In this document: one piece after another, positions 6,403 to 13,953 of the stretch
How positions within the stretch are numbered: the stretch's first letter is position 1
Layout: each line of letters opens with the position of its first letter
Notes under the pieces: model-generated
The model's input: the letters and a program-made list of their open reading frames with translations, nothing else
Databases searched by the model: none
What the model was told of the DNA's origin: nothing
Program-made: the position numbers and the translations under genes
Assembly (NCBI RefSeq): GCF_905196875.1
Contig: NZ_CAJJWO010000053.1
Location: 1-35,458 of the forward strand
Reading direction: 5' to 3'
Source: an uncultured Parabacteroides sp.
Lineage (GTDB): Bacteria; Bacteroidota; Bacteroidia; Bacteroidales; Tannerellaceae
DNA: 35,458 bases

Positions 6403-8859
6403 TTAGATGAATAGGTTTACATTGGCATCTTCTGCGCGTTCCAGGTAAGTGGCAACACCGCCCAGTGTAACGTTATCCATCAGTTCCTCTTCCTTGACGC
6501 CCATCACATCCATACTCATGGTGCAGGCAATCATTTCGACGCCATTTTCAGCAGCTTGTGCGATCAGGCTTTCCAGACTGTCGATATGTTTTTTCTTCAT
6601 GATCAGACGCATCATCCAACTTCCGGCGCCTCCCATATTCATCTTCGACAATTTCAGCTTACCGCTGTGGGCAGGAAGCATCCAACCGAACATTTTTCCG
6701 AAGATATCTTTCGATACGGCCGGTTTCTGTCTTTTCTTGATTACGTTCAATCCCCAGAAGGTAAAGAACATGGTCACTTTCTTACCGGTAGAGGCTGCTC
6801 CGTTGGCGATGACGAAGGAGGCCAGAGCTTTATCCAGGTCGTCGCTGAATACGATCAGTGTTTTATTGTCGGCCCCGTTTACCATTTTGCAGGAACTTTT
6901 GGGTTCTGCTTTTTCGATTGTGGCGTGAATGATACCTGATTTATTCTCGACACTCACCAATTGTGCCCCTGTCATGTTACACCAGGCTCCTACGTCTTTG
7001 CCGAAACCCTGATCGGTGGCTGTGATCAGCAAACGATCGCCTGTCTTTATTTCGGCATAATGTTTTTTCAATTGCATAACCGGACCGGGACATTGCAGGC
7101 CGCAGGCATCGATCTGTACGGTCTTCTGAGAAGCAGGGCTAGCGGCGGCTACGGCAGACGTTTGTTCCGGTTTTGTTGTTTGTTGATTACTTTCGGTCTG
7201 TTTTAAAACCGGTTTAGCGGTCGCGATGCTCCATGTTTTATAACCACCGGACAGGTTCTTTACATCTTTATAGCCATGCTGAACCAGAATGCGGTAAGCC
7301 AGGTACCCACGCAGACCGACAGCACAGGTCACCACGATCGGTTTATCTTTAGGCAATTCCGACAAGCGGTTGCGGAGTTCGTCGACCGGAATATTAATAG
7401 CACCCGGAATAGATCCCAAAGAATATTCGTCAGCCGTGCGTACGTCTACCAGGATGGTGTCGCTACTTAGTTGGCTTATTTTACGCCAATCTATAACCTC
7501 CACCTTTTTAGTAAGGATGTTTTCTGCCACATATCCGGCCATATTTACCGGATCTTTTGCCGATGAATAGGGGGGAGCATAGGCCTGTTCGAGTTCGGTC
7601 AGGTCGTAGACTGTCCCTTTGCGCTGTATAACCTGTTCGAGCATTTCGATCCGTTTGTCCACTCCATCGAATCCGACCACCTGTGCGCCCAGTAGCTGTC
7701 CGTTGTCAGGTGAGAATAATATTTTGATAGACATCGGGACTGCTCCCGGATAATAACCGGCATGTGATGCCGAATGTGTATACGACGACTGATAGGGGAT
7801 ACCTTCGCGTTTTAACAACTTGGCATTGGCTCCGGCAGCAGCAACTGTCAGGTCGAATACCTTTGCAATAGAGGTACCGATAGTGCCCTTGTATGCTTCG
7901 CGGTTACCGAACACGATATTGTCGGCAACGATGCGTCCCTGTTTGTTGGCCGGCCCGGCAAGTGGGATCAGGGCTGGTTTACCTGTTACCGGATTGAGTA
8001 CTTCAACGGCGTCTCCCAGTGCATAAATGGCTGGATCTGAGGTCTGCATATATTTATTTACAGCTATGCCTCCCAGTGTACCGATGGACAGACCGGCTTC
8101 TTTAGCCAGTTTAGTTTCAGGGCGTACCCCGATACTTAATATAACCAGGTCGGTGGTAATCTGTTTACCGCTGCGCAGATGTACGACGATGCCTTCGGGC
8201 GTTTCCTCAAAACGTGAAACGCCATCTTCCAGACGGAGATCCACCTTTTTTTCGATCAGTTGTTGATGTACGATAGCTGCCATCGAGTAGTCGAGTGGAG
8301 CCATTACCTGGTTGGCCATTTCAACCACAGCGATATGAACTCCCAGGTCATGCAGATTTTCTGCCATTTCAAGTCCGATGAATCCGCCGCCTACAACAAC
8401 TGCATGGCGAGGTTTATTCAGGTCGATGTATTTTTTGATCGTATCCGTGTCAGGTACGTTGCGTAAGGTGAATATTTTTTTACTGTTGATACCTTCGATG
8501 CCGGGGCGAAGCGGTTCTGCTCCGGGAGAAAGTACCAGCTTGTCATAACTTTCGGTGTACGTTTGTCCTGTTCCAAGATTTTTCACTTCGACGGTTTTTT
8601 CCTTTGGATGGATGGCCGTAACCTCCTGTTCAGTTCGGATGTCGATGTTGAAACGGGCTGTGAAACCTTCGACTGTCTGTACGAATAGTTTATCGCGTTC
8701 TGAAATTGTTCCACCTATATAATAAGGGAGTCCGCAGTTGGCGTATGATACATATTTGCCACGTTCAAACAGGATAATGTCTGCATTCTCGTCCATTCTT
8801 CTCAGGCGTGCTGCTGTAGTTGCTCCTCCGGCAACTCCTCCGATTACTAAATATTTCAT
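6403..8859 (-). CDS. CoA-disulfide/persulfide reductase fused to rhodanese, TusA and DsrE domains
   Basis: An 818-residue four-domain protein for thiol/sulfane-sulfur handling. Residues 1-450 are a FAD/NAD(P)H disulfide reductase with the GGVAGGAT nucleotide motif and active-site Cys42 in SYANCGLPY, as in CoA-disulfide reductases. A rhodanese domain follows (~456-546, Cys512 in TCAVGLRG). After a Gln/Thr/Ala-rich linker come a TusA domain (~582-650, CGLQCPGP, Cys586 and Cys590) and a DsrE-like domain (~665-818, Cys779 in ACTMSMD). Together they form a possible persulfide relay on one chain. I chose the ATG at 8859 (MKYLVIGG), where the family begins; an ATG at 8889 would add ten mostly Asn/Tyr residues. 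A MarR gene lies immediately upstream on the same strand. The exact substrate (CoA disulfide, CoA persulfide or polysulfide) is not decided by sequence. Confidence 0.92.
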   Translation of the reverse strand: MKYLVIGGVAGGATTAARLRRMDENADIILFERGKYVSYANCGLPYYIGGTISERDKLFVQTVEGFTARFNIDIRTEQEVTAIHPKEKTVEVKNLGTGQTYTESYDKLVLSPGAEPLRPGIEGINSKKIFTLRNVPDTDTIKKYIDLNKPRHAVVVGGGFIGLEMAENLHDLGVHIAVVEMANQVMAPLDYSMAAIVHQQLIEKKVDLRLEDGVSRFEETPEGIVVHLRSGKQITTDLVILSIGVRPETKLAKEAGLSIGTLGGIAVNKYMQTSDPAIYALGDAVEVLNPVTGKPALIPLAGPANKQGRIVADNIVFGNREAYKGTIGTSIAKVFDLTVAAAGANAKLLKREGIPYQSSYTHSASHAGYYPGAVPMSIKILFSPDNGQLLGAQVVGFDGVDKRIEMLEQVIQRKGTVYDLTELEQAYAPPYSSAKDPVNMAGYVAENILTKKVEVIDWRKISQLSSDTILVDVRTADEYSLGSIPGAINIPVDELRNRLSELPKDKPIVVTCAVGLRGYLAYRILVQHGYKDVKNLSGGYKTWSIATAKPVLKQTESNQQTTKPEQTSAVAAASPASQKTVQIDACGLQCPGPVMQLKKHYAEIKTGDRLLITATDQGFGKDVGAWCNMTGAQLVSVENKSGIIHATIEKAEPKSSCKMVNGADNKTLIVFSDDLDKALASFVIANGAASTGKKVTMFFTFWGLNVIKKRQKPAVSKDIFGKMFGWMLPAHSGKLKLSKMNMGGAGSWMMRLIMKKKHIDSLESLIAQAAENGVEMIACTMSMDVMGVKEEELMDNVTLGGVATYLERAEDANVNLFI

Positions 8860-8925
8860 CTCGTTATTATTATAATTGTTATTATACATATTTGCTAATG
8901 GAAAATAAATAGGTAAAAAAGGGAG

Positions 8926-9291
8926 TTAACCCTTTTCCATACATTGTTGTAGTTTTCCGAACAGACCGTCAAAACGTAATTCGGCATTCATCATCTGCTG
9001 TACTTTCTCTTTCCCTTTTGGGGTAAGTGAGAAGAACATCTGCCGTTTATCTTCTTTACAGATACTGCGGCGGATAAAGCCTTTATTCTCTACCGACGTG
9101 ATTACTTTTGATACGCGTGAGTTGGATAAACCGATATAGTCACAAATTGTTCCAGCCGACTTGGCTTCGTTATCTTTCAGGCAACATAACAGCATGGCTT
9201 CGTTGATCGTGATCTCATGTACCTCTGAAAATGCCTTTTCAAACTGGTATAATGTTTTATATATATCCTTTATAACACAAATTGCTTCCAT
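8926..9291 (-). CDS. MarR-family transcriptional regulator, cysteine-rich
   Basis: A 121-residue winged-helix regulator. The recognition helix region is SAGTICDYIGLSNSRVSKVITSVENKGFI (about 45-73), followed by the wing with RRSICKEDKRQMFFSLTPKGKE (74-95); the flanking helices serve dimerisation. It has six cysteines in 121 residues (5, 36, 37, 50, 78, 117), unusual for a cytoplasmic regulator of this size and suggestive of thiol or persulfide sensing. It lies upstream of the four-domain sulfur protein on the same strand, so the two are probably one operon and the regulator may control it. The sensing role is inference. Confidence 0.9.
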   Translation of the reverse strand: MEAICVIKDIYKTLYQFEKAFSEVHEITINEAMLLCCLKDNEAKSAGTICDYIGLSNSRVSKVITSVENKGFIRRSICKEDKRQMFFSLTPKGKEKVQQMMNAELRFDGLFGKLQQCMEKG

Positions 9292-9313
9292 ATTGCTTTA
9301 TTTAATGACGGTG

Positions 9314-9321
9314 CAAATATA
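9314..9321 (-). promoter_or_regulatory. -7 element for the MarR/CoA-disulfide-reductase operon
   Basis: Minus-strand TATATTTG matches TAnnTTTG and lies 22 bp upstream of the MarR start codon. No clear -33 TTG is present at 19-21 bp, consistent with a regulated promoter. The surrounding A+T-rich sequence could hold the MarR operator; I see no clean palindrome. Confidence 0.4.
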
Positions 9322-9442
9322 AATAATATTTCTGATATAAATAGTGTTTAGTGGAAAATATATGCAATCTCTGTGCCGCACGCGTTAAGTGCTGTCCAGA
9401 GATTTAAGATGTTATTCTCAATCATTAAAGGATAAAATCAAA

Positions 9443-9469
9443 AAAGGGACAAGATAATCTCGTCCCTTT
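9443..9469 (-). terminator. intrinsic terminator of the DUF4494-yggS-DHOD-like operon
   Basis: AAAGGGAC (9443-9450) and GTCCCTTT (9462-9469) form the base of a hairpin that extends on the minus-strand RNA through one G-U pair to 13 bp. A run of U follows on that strand. It lies 22 bp after the stop codon of the DHOD-like gene. Confidence 0.85.
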
Positions 9470-9490
9470 CCATTATTATCGGATTGTTTA

Positions 9491-10468
9491 TTAGTCTCTG
9501 TTCGAGAAATATTTCATGAATTGTGAGCGTTCGTACATTGCAGGGTTTGGAATATTCGCATAATTCAGCTTTCCCTGGAATTGAGACAAATTCTGGTAAT
9601 GTGCCTGGTGCATCCATTCTTCGACACAGGTTAGGACCTGCGAAATAATCTCGCCTCCGTGTGTGTATACGGCACTACACATTTGCACAGCAGAAGCGCC
9701 TGCCAGCAGACATTTGATAACGTCTTCCCAATCATGTATTCCGGTAGAAGAGGCAATACTGATACCGGGAACTTTACCTGAAACGATTGCTGTCCAGCGA
9801 ATCGTATCACTTAAGTCGGAGTGGTTACTGAATACGTTACCTGACACTATCTGCATACTGTTGATATCGATATCCGGCTGATAGAAGCGGTTAAACATTA
9901 CCACGCCATCTGCACCATTAATCTTCAATGTATTGACCAGTGCCGGAATATTTCCGACATTCTTTCCGATCTTCATGATTACAGGTATTGAAACCGTTTC
10001 TTTTACTTTCCGGATAATGCTGACATAAAGATCCCGTATTTCATCCGGGTTGTATTCAAGGCTTGTTTCCAGAAAAAAGACATTTAGTTCCAGAGCGTCT
10101 GCACCGGCCAGTTCTATCTGACGGGCAAAGTCTATCCATACATCCGACTTATAACAGTTAATACTGGCGATGATGGGGATAGTACATGATTCTTTACTCT
10201 TTTTAATCAGTTCCAGGTAATTGTTTACCTGATTGGCTTTTACGTAGCCACGGATATAATCGGCAGCTTCCGGATAATCGGAGTCCTGCATGAGCGAATC
10301 GCTTTGCATTTCGATCTGTTCTTCAAAAAGGGATTTGAGAACAATTGCTCCTGCACCTGCTTTTTCAAATTCTTTGTTTCGTTCCGGGTTATTAGTCAAT
10401 CCGGAGCTTCCAACGATTATAGGATTACGAAGTGTTAGTCCTGCGTATTGAGTTTTAATGTCAATCAT
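9491..10468 (-). CDS. dihydroorotate dehydrogenase-like flavoprotein
   Basis: A 325-residue TIM-barrel protein of the FMN-dependent dihydroorotate dehydrogenase superfamily. It opens with the family's substrate-pocket block (GLTLRNPIIVGSSGLT), has MKIGKNVGNIPA in the middle and a C-terminal phosphate-binding region (AGASAVQMCSAVYTHG). However, where PyrD enzymes carry the N-x-S-C-P-N catalytic loop, this protein reads ELNVFFLETS, with no catalytic Cys/Ser in place. It is therefore probably not the pyrimidine-pathway enzyme but a paralogue of unknown substrate. It follows yggS by 21 bp and is the last gene before a terminator. Confidence 0.85.
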   Translation of the reverse strand: MIDIKTQYAGLTLRNPIIVGSSGLTNNPERNKEFEKAGAGAIVLKSLFEEQIEMQSDSLMQDSDYPEAADYIRGYVKANQVNNYLELIKKSKESCTIPIIASINCYKSDVWIDFARQIELAGADALELNVFFLETSLEYNPDEIRDLYVSIIRKVKETVSIPVIMKIGKNVGNIPALVNTLKINGADGVVMFNRFYQPDIDINSMQIVSGNVFSNHSDLSDTIRWTAIVSGKVPGISIASSTGIHDWEDVIKCLLAGASAVQMCSAVYTHGGEIISQVLTCVEEWMHQAHYQNLSQFQGKLNYANIPNPAMYERSQFMKYFSNRD

Positions 10469-10489
10469 GTCAGATTCAATTTTAATGTA

Positions 10490-11158
10490 TTAGTACTCGC
10501 GTTCGCCGAAAATACTGGTTCCAACCCGTATCATGGTACTACCCTGGCGAATGGCAACGGGATAATCGTGGCTCATACCCATAGATAGTTCTGCAAAATT
10601 ATCATTTCCTTTGAAATATAGCGCTTTTAACTCGATGAAAAGTTTATGTAAAATGTGAAATTCCTGTTCGATGAGAATGGTATCGTCGGTATAGGTAGCC
10701 ATTCCCATTAATCCGCATATTTGAATATTATCGAGTCCGGCCAGTTGTTCGCTTTGCAGAAGTTGACGACATTCGTCCGGAGTCATTCCGTATTTAGTGT
10801 CTTCCTGAGCGACATGTATTTCCAACAAAACACGGATCACGCGATTGTTTTTTGCCGCTTGTTTGTTTACTTCCTGTAATAACTTAAGTGAGTCGATACT
10901 GTGGATAGTATGGATAAACGGTGCAATATCTTTTACTTTGTTACTTTGCAACGGTCCGATAAAGTGCCATTCGATATCATCCGGTAGTACTTTTTGTTTA
11001 GCCGTCAGCTCCTGTGCCCTGCTTTCGCCGAAGACACGCTGGCCTGCATCGTAAGCTTCCTTCAATGCTTCTGCCGGATGAAACTTAGACACGGCTACCA
11101 ACGTCACGTTTGCCGGTAGCGATGCCTTTAATTGTACTATATTCTGGGCGATACTCAT
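10490..11158 (-). CDS. yggS: YggS/PROSC-family pyridoxal-phosphate homeostasis protein
   Basis: A 222-residue alanine-racemase-fold protein that binds pyridoxal 5'-phosphate without known enzymatic activity and maintains PLP and amino-acid balance. The PLP lysine is Lys25 in LVAVSKFHP. Other family marks are FGESRAQE, WHFIGPLQSNK, LLEIHVAQEDTKYG, GLMGMATY and the C-terminal LSMGMSHDYPVAIRQGSTMIRVGTSIFG (read as two adjoining blocks). Length is normal. Its start overlaps the end of the DUF4494 gene by 4 bp, so the two are translationally coupled. Confidence 0.96.
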   Translation of the reverse strand: MSIAQNIVQLKASLPANVTLVAVSKFHPAEALKEAYDAGQRVFGESRAQELTAKQKVLPDDIEWHFIGPLQSNKVKDIAPFIHTIHSIDSLKLLQEVNKQAAKNNRVIRVLLEIHVAQEDTKYGMTPDECRQLLQSEQLAGLDNIQICGLMGMATYTDDTILIEQEFHILHKLFIELKALYFKGNDNFAELSMGMSHDYPVAIRQGSTMIRVGTSIFGEREY

Positions 11159-11664
11159 GCTTCCTGAACTTTCTCTTCTGCTTGTTTCTTTTGTTCGGCA
11201 ATCAGTTCTTCGCCGGATTTAGGAGTTTTGTCGTCGCTGGCAGAAAATGGGAATACATCCATAAGCATGGTTTCTGTGACCGAAGCGATTGTGTAGTCGG
11301 CCATCGTACCTTTCATGCCTTCTTCCAATACGGCAATAGCTTCTTTCAGCGTGCATGCCTGTGCAAGCATTTGTGCTGCTGTTTTCTTTTCTGCACCGCT
11401 TTTTTCGTCGAGTGTGATAAAGTATACTTTGATTTTATAGAAACGATCGCCATTCTCGTTGAAGAACAATTCTGAAAGACGGGCGCGTTTGATGTCTGTA
11501 ACAGTAAATTCGCCTGAGATGAACGGCCGGATTTCTTCAATGATACGGGCTTCCGCTTCAGTGAATGACAAGGCATCAACCAGGTAAGGTTCTGTTACTT
11601 TCTTTTGCATTCCGTTCTCCAGTACTTTTTCGAAGGAGACTTTACATTCAAACCAACTATGCAT
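11155..11664 (-). CDS. DUF4494 family protein
   Basis: A 169-residue soluble protein of the DUF4494 family, common in Bacteroidales and of unknown function. It opens with MHSWFECKVSFEKV, has the internal block RFYKIKVYFITLDEK, and ends in a charged, Lys/Glu/Gln-rich tail that is probably disordered. It is the first gene of the unit DUF4494-yggS-DHOD-like and overlaps yggS by 4 bp. A promoter lies about 50 bp upstream. Association with yggS suggests a link to PLP or amino-acid balance, but this is only positional. Confidence 0.9.
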   Translation of the reverse strand: MHSWFECKVSFEKVLENGMQKKVTEPYLVDALSFTEAEARIIEEIRPFISGEFTVTDIKRARLSELFFNENGDRFYKIKVYFITLDEKSGAEKKTAAQMLAQACTLKEAIAVLEEGMKGTMADYTIASVTETMLMDVFPFSASDDKTPKSGEELIAEQKKQAEEKVQEA

Positions 11665-11710
11665 ATTATTTTCTTTTTATTTTGTCTGTACTCGTGTTTA
11701 AAATACAGTA

Positions 11711-11741
11711 CAAATATAGGTCCAATTCGGCAATAATACAA
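11711..11741 (-). promoter_or_regulatory. promoter of the DUF4494-yggS operon
   Basis: On the minus strand, TTG (11741-11739), a 20-bp spacer and TATATTTG (11718-11711) match the Bacteroides -33/-7 pattern TTG-N19/20-TAnnTTTG. It gives a leader of about 40 bases before the ATG at 11664. Confidence 0.65.
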
Positions 11742-11890
11742 CTGCAATGAAATTCTTTATTTTTTCGGAACATTTTCTATTAGGGGCTTGTTTATAAGAT
11801 GTAGTGTGTTTTTCATGGTATTAGATTTTTAGATTAGTAATGAGGTTGTTCATTCAGTCCGAGAGGATAGAATGAAATATCTGAAATAAG

Positions 11891-11932
11891 AAAGCCGGAA
11901 AAGAGAAGACTTATCAACTCCTTTCCGGCTTT
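11891..11932 (-). terminator. intrinsic terminator of ndk
   Basis: AAAGCCGGAAA (11891-11901) is complementary to TTTCCGGCTTT (11922-11932), with A/T-rich DNA on both sides. It lies 19 bp after the ndk stop codon and could work in both directions. Confidence 0.85.
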
Positions 11933-11951
11933 TTATTTTATCATTGAATCC

Positions 11952-12413
11952 TTAAAATTCGTCGTTTGCGTAGAGACTGGGGAAATAATTCATTTTATAG
12001 TCAAATAGTTCATCCTCATTAAAGAATCTCTTTAATTCGATCTCTGCCGTTTCGAGAGAGTCGGATGCATGTACAATATTTTCCTGTACGCTCATGCTAT
12101 AATCACCGCGGATGGTTCCGGGTGCAGCATTTCTGCCATTTGTTGCTCCGGCCAAGGTACGAACTACCTGTACCGCATCGACTCCTTTCCAACAACAAAC
12201 AATGACTGGGCATACAGCCATGGCATCTTTTACTCTTTGGAAGAAGGATTTTTCTCTGAGGTGGGCATAGTGTTCGCTTAAAAGCTCATCGGTCAACCAG
12301 GTCATTTTCATGCCACAGAGTATTAATCCTTTCTTCTCAAAACGAGAAATGATCTCACCGATCAAACCTCGTTGAATGGTACATGGTTTTAATATAACAA
12401 GTGTCTTTTCCAT
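11952..12413 (-). CDS. ndk: nucleoside diphosphate kinase
   Basis: A 153-residue enzyme that moves the terminal phosphate from ATP to other nucleoside diphosphates, balancing NTP pools. Active-site His115 lies in ENIVHASDS; the preceding nucleotide-binding blocks TLVILKPCTIQRGLIGEI and NAAPGTIRGDYS are typical. Length is normal for a bacterial Ndk. It appears to be a single-gene unit with its own -7 element upstream and terminator downstream. Confidence 0.97.
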   Translation of the reverse strand: MEKTLVILKPCTIQRGLIGEIISRFEKKGLILCGMKMTWLTDELLSEHYAHLREKSFFQRVKDAMAVCPVIVCCWKGVDAVQVVRTLAGATNGRNAAPGTIRGDYSMSVQENIVHASDSLETAEIELKRFFNEDELFDYKMNYFPSLYANDEF

Positions 12414-12465
12414 ACTGTTATCTTTTATAAGGTTCTACGAATATTCTTGATAGCACTAATAATCC

Positions 12466-12490
12466 CAAAGATAGTGTATTTATTCACTAT
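12466..12490 (-). promoter_or_regulatory. ndk promoter -7 element with overlapping inverted repeat
   Basis: Minus-strand TATCTTTG (12473-12466) matches TAnnTTTG, 52 bp upstream of the ndk ATG. ATAGTG (12471-12476) and CACTAT (12485-12490) form a 6-bp inverted repeat overlapping the upstream edge of the box; this could be an operator. No -33 TTG was found. Confidence 0.4.
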
Positions 12491-12515
12491 TAATTAATTT
12501 ATAGTATAATAATGT

Positions 12516-12547
12516 GTAAAAACGAGGTAAAAATAACAGGTTTTTAC
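12516..12547. repeat. 8-bp inverted repeat near the invertase gene
   Basis: GTAAAAAC (12516-12523) and GTTTTTAC (12540-12547) are perfect inverse copies separated by 16 bp. The stem is too A+T-rich for a good terminator. It might be a protein-binding or recombination site, or chance in A+T-rich DNA. Confidence 0.3.
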
Positions 12548-13030
12548 TATTACAAATATAATTCTATACTAAAGTGGGAACTGGGCTGTTTATCCATTTT
12601 AGGTTGGTTGTCCAGCTATCTGATTATTCTGTATTTTATTTCTATAAGTTTGTGTCCATATTTTTATATTCTTTGAATTTTCGCCCTTGGGTGTATTTGT
12701 TACAATCACAGTTTTATGCCCAAAAATATCTGTTTTTATCCGAAGATTGACTGTATGTTTGCCTTTGATATGTGAATCATCCAATCTGAAATCTTTCTTG
12801 ATTAAGTTTTAATTCTAAAGTGCTTATAATCATCATGAAATAAAGTGTAAAATATCCCTTCAGAACACAAACATTTTTAATTTTGAATTCTTTGGGACAA
12901 GTGTCTTCCACATATTTAGAACAAACAAGTTTAAATAAACAATTTAGCTTAGGTTTCATTTGCTGGGATTGCATTGTTTAACAATTCAGACAGTAACTCT
13001 CCGGTTGACAATAACTTAATATTTCTATAT

Positions 13031-13633
13031 TTAATCCAACTCAGGATTCATTTTCATAAAGTCTCTTAGTGTTTGCCGGTTTACTCCTAACTTTTTACTT
13101 ATATACAATCTGGTTTTCTTTTCCTGCAGAAGTTTGCGTATCTGGCTTTCTTTACCGGATAACTTATACAACTCGGATTTACCACCTTTAGGACGACCAA
13201 GCTTGGTCCCTTCTTTCTTTTTTCTGGCCAATGCTTCCTTGGTTCGTTGGGAAATCAGGTTACGTTCAATTTCGGCACTTAAACTAAAAGCAAAAGCCAA
13301 AATTTTACTGTTGATGTTGTTTCCTAACTCGTAGCGTTCTTTTACCGTAAGCACGAAAATGTCTTTTTCCATACATTGATGGAGAAAGCTCATGACCTGC
13401 ATAAGATTACGACCCAACCGGGATAATTCGGTTGTGACCAAAACATCCCCTTTACGGATTTGCTTAATTAATCTACCAAGTTGCCGTTCTGCAACATCAG
13501 TTGTACCACTGATTGTTTCTTCTACCCAACGATCAATACGCATGTTCTTTACTTTTGCGAATTTCTCGATCTCGAATCGCTGATTTTCAGTACTTTGCTT
13601 GTCTGTACTGACTCTTACATAACCGTATATCAT
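13031..13633 (-). CDS. Mpi-family serine site-specific DNA invertase
   Basis: A 200-residue small serine recombinase. The catalytic domain begins IYGYVRVSTDKQS, with nucleophile Ser9, followed by TTELSRLGRNL (about 67-77) and the long dimer helix region ending NLISQRTKEALARKK. The C-terminus has a GRPKGG hinge (about 146-151) and a helix-turn-helix (LLQEKKTRLYISKKLGVNRQTL, in two parts) for DNA binding. It closely follows the Mpi type of Bacteroidales, which inverts capsule promoters at many loci in trans. It lies just upstream of fkp, divergently, and 18 kb from the likely capsule promoter. I see no clear pair of long inverted repeats beside it, so its targets are probably elsewhere. Whether it acts on this locus is unknown. 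Confidence 0.92.
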   Translation of the reverse strand: MIYGYVRVSTDKQSTENQRFEIEKFAKVKNMRIDRWVEETISGTTDVAERQLGRLIKQIRKGDVLVTTELSRLGRNLMQVMSFLHQCMEKDIFVLTVKERYELGNNINSKILAFAFSLSAEIERNLISQRTKEALARKKKEGTKLGRPKGGKSELYKLSGKESQIRKLLQEKKTRLYISKKLGVNRQTLRDFMKMNPELD

Positions 13634-13953
13634 ACAATCTGAAAATTAAATGAATAACTAAAGATACGTCAGAAAACTAAATGGTAAGGGGTGATTAGTA
13701 AAAACCAACGTTTTTTATCGTCAACTGGATATGTAAGTTGTTTTTCCCTGCAAATATGAATATAATAATTTAAATCAATAGTATCCTAAATTGTGAAATT
13801 AAATTAAATTTCAATGTCGACACATCCAAAACAGGATCGAAAAATAATATCTGGATCGTTTTATTGTGCTATTGAGTAGGAAAAATTACTTTTGTATTAA
13901 AGAATAGATTATTAAACAGAAGCGATTTTCATCGTTTCCATGTAATTATAAGT
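13634..13953. other. 320-bp divergent intergenic region between the invertase and fkp
   Basis: It contains the fkp promoter (13864-13894). A weaker minus-strand candidate for the invertase is CATATTTG (13758-13751) with TTG at 13778-13776, one mismatch from the -7 consensus and a 17-bp spacer. A short A+T-rich inverted repeat lies between (GAAATT 13795-13800, AATTTC 13807-13812). No gene is visible. Confidence 0.5.
13864..13894 (+). promoter_or_regulatory. fkp promoter
   Basis: TTG at 13864-13866, a 20-bp spacer and TACTTTTG at 13887-13894 fit the Bacteroides TTG-N19/20-TAnnTTTG pattern exactly. Transcription would start near 13901, about 50 bases before the fkp ATG. Confidence 0.7.

Larger units (their letters stand above)
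12414..13030. other. 617-bp A+T-rich gap between ndk and the invertase gene
   Basis: It contains the ndk upstream elements, an 8-bp inverted repeat (GTAAAAAC at 12516-12523, GTTTTTAC at 12540-12547) and two overlapping leftward open frames of 61 and 65 codons (12599-12784, 12777-12974). The first has only a TTG start. Neither has a good ribosome-binding site or a recognisable family. They may be remnants of a decayed gene; I do not call them as genes. Confidence 0.5.

Noticed and set aside
6449..8466. Several rightward open frames opposite the four-domain sulfur gene
   Set aside because: They lie wholly antisense to a gene with four clear domains, have no family features and no start signals.
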